From the NCBI GenBank assembly GCA_023253435.1, contig JALRGJ010000068.1, positions 1-6,315 of the forward strand: a stretch of DNA of 6,315 nt. Direction: 5' to 3'. The position numbers and the translations under genes are program-made. This document shows positions 5,235-6,315 of this stretch, piece by piece. This DNA is from Ilumatobacteraceae bacterium. Its GTDB lineage: Bacteria; Actinomycetota; Acidimicrobiia; Acidimicrobiales; Ilumatobacteraceae. Each line of letters starts with the position of its first letter. Position 1 is the stretch's first letter. The notes under the pieces were generated by a model. It was not told the DNA's origin and did no database searches. It saw only the letters and a program-made list of their open reading frames with translations.

Positions 5235-6315
5235 TAGCTTCCCTCGGCATGACGATCCACTCCAAGAAGTTGGACGAGATCTTCGTGGAGTTCCATCCAG
5301 ACATCGTGGTAACTGCTACACATCACGCCAGTGAATTGCTTGGGGTCGCCGGCCTGCAGTTTTGCAAGAGATACAGAAAGGCGATGCGGGTACGTAGCGA
5401 AACGTGGGAGTGCAGAAGTGAAACCTGCATGCACTGCAGCGGCACGTTGATGAAAATCTTCTAGTGCGGAAATGCGATCTGCATCGTATGAAGCATCTGA
5501 GTGATCGTTCACGGCACCATCTCGAGTTTGCCAACTTGCACACAATTCCTTGAACTCTTCATTGAGTGCAAGGAAGTCGTCGTAGTGCTGACGCAAACCC
5601 TGCAAAATTTCGTTGCTGTAATGGGGGAGAAGTTCAGCGTGTTTGGCCTTGCCCTCTGGGGTTGGTTGCCATAGTCCTCGTGCCTCAAAAAACTTCGCTA
5701 GTCCTGCATCAGCCAGTTGTGGCAGTGTTTCTAGAGCCACAACTATGTCCATGTGGACTACCTCGGCAATAACTTCTGCTGATGCAAATCCCTTGATGCG
5801 TAAAGAATGCAGTAACAAAAACTCGATGTCAGATTCAGCATGAGGAGTAAATGAGCCTTGGGTGGTTGTTGCGTCAGCAGAAGTGCGTTCCGTTGGCGCA
5901 CCTTGTTTCTGTGCGGCGTCGCTCGTGATTGCATTGAGTACTTCTGCGCTGACTTTTCCGGCACGTAACAGAGCCTGAGCGGCTGCAAGACGCGCAATGG
6001 GAACTCGATAAGGAGAACAACTGACATAGTCCACTTCATTGTGAACGAGAAACTCAACAGAAACCGGGTCACCGGCATGTTCACCGCATACACCAATCTT
6101 GAGTTCTGGTTTCACCTTGCGAGCATCAGTACATGCAAGTGAGACCAATCTTCCCACCCCGGCTTGGTCTAGTCGTTCAAATGGATCAATAGGTAAGAGG
6201 CCGTCACGGATATAGGCAGGGAGTAGCTTGCTGCCCACATCGTCTCTGCTGAATGCATAAGTCAGTTGAGTGAGATCGTTTGTTCCGAATGAAAAAAAGT
6301 CAGCAACTGTGGCAA
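5231..6315 (-). CDS. ppdK: Pyruvate phosphate dikinase, C-terminal part with long extension (runs off right edge)
   Basis: The last 360 residues are present; the frame stays open to the window end, so the N-terminal nucleotide-binding and phosphohistidine domains lie outside. The enzyme interconverts pyruvate, ATP and phosphate with phosphoenolpyruvate, AMP and pyrophosphate. The PEP/pyruvate-binding barrel is recognised by FFSFGTNDLTQ (fragment residues 6-16), FSRDDVG, GVGRLV, the catalytic cysteine in GVCGEHAGDP (Cys76) and SCSPYRVPIARLAAAQ. The asparagine of GTND and this cysteine are 64 residues apart, close to the spacing in known dikinases. Ordinary dikinases end soon after the AAAQ helix; here about 240 residues follow. 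They comprise a Ser/Thr/Ala/Gln-rich linker (about 125-148), a winged-helix-like block (about 150-215: SLRIKGFASAEVIAEV, then GLWQPTPEGKAKH) and a helical tail containing NDHSDASYDADR and SYHDVWMELHEDL. The extension's role is not known to me; regulation is a guess. It ends four bases inside the convergent PHP gene. Confidence 0.92.
   Translation of the reverse strand, partial: ATVADFFSFGTNDLTQLTYAFSRDDVGSKLLPAYIRDGLLPIDPFERLDQAGVGRLVSLACTDARKVKPELKIGVCGEHAGDPVSVEFLVHNEVDYVSCSPYRVPIARLAAAQALLRAGKVSAEVLNAITSDAAQKQGAPTERTSADATTTQGSFTPHAESDIEFLLLHSLRIKGFASAEVIAEVVHMDIVVALETLPQLADAGLAKFFEARGLWQPTPEGKAKHAELLPHYSNEILQGLRQHYDDFLALNEEFKELCASWQTRDGAVNDHSDASYDADRISALEDFHQRAAAVHAGFTSALPRFATYPHRLSVSLAKLQAGDPKQFTGVMCSSYHDVWMELHEDLVQLLGVDRHAEGSY

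Overview
This window is a compact stretch of bacterial chromosome with six protein genes. Four are on the plus strand and two on the minus strand, and there is almost no intergenic DNA (the longest gap is about 60 bases). Base composition is balanced, slightly under 50% G+C by eye. The PAP2-family membrane enzyme (AAMPSLH and TGNH...D motifs) and the C-terminal extension on the pyruvate phosphate dikinase both resemble actinobacterial proteins. The best guess is therefore an actinomycete relative of moderate G+C, such as an aquatic actinobacterial or acidimicrobial lineage. This is inference from protein style only; there is no rRNA or other phylogenetic marker in the window. No tRNA, CRISPR, insertion sequence, phage gene or attachment site is visible.

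Layout from left to right: (1) a complete short-chain dehydrogenase/reductase (5-772, +). (2) Convergent with it, a multi-pass PAP2/inositol-phosphorylceramide-synthase-like membrane protein (minus strand, ending at 784), whose start is fixed at 1707 by a good Shine-Dalgarno. (3) Divergent from that, a tight three-gene plus-strand set: tldD (zinc metalloprotease subunit with HEACGH, GTG start), tldE/pmbA (partner subunit without the zinc motif, ATGA overlap with tldD) and a PHP-domain metal-dependent phosphoesterase starting 6 bases after tldE. (4) Convergent with the PHP gene, with stop codons overlapping by 4 bases, the C-terminal 360 residues of a pyruvate phosphate dikinase (minus strand, running off the right edge) that carries an extra region of about 240 residues after the catalytic domain.

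Functionally, TldD and TldE should form one heteromeric protease that degrades or trims unfolded or modified peptides. The PHP protein is probably co-transcribed with them, but its substrate is unknown. The dehydrogenase, the PAP2 enzyme and the dikinase are separate metabolic or envelope functions. The window looks mostly like ordinary housekeeping DNA. The points most worth a second look are the dikinase C-terminal extension, the PHP gene linked to tldD-tldE, and the cysteine-containing extracytoplasmic loop of the PAP2 protein.
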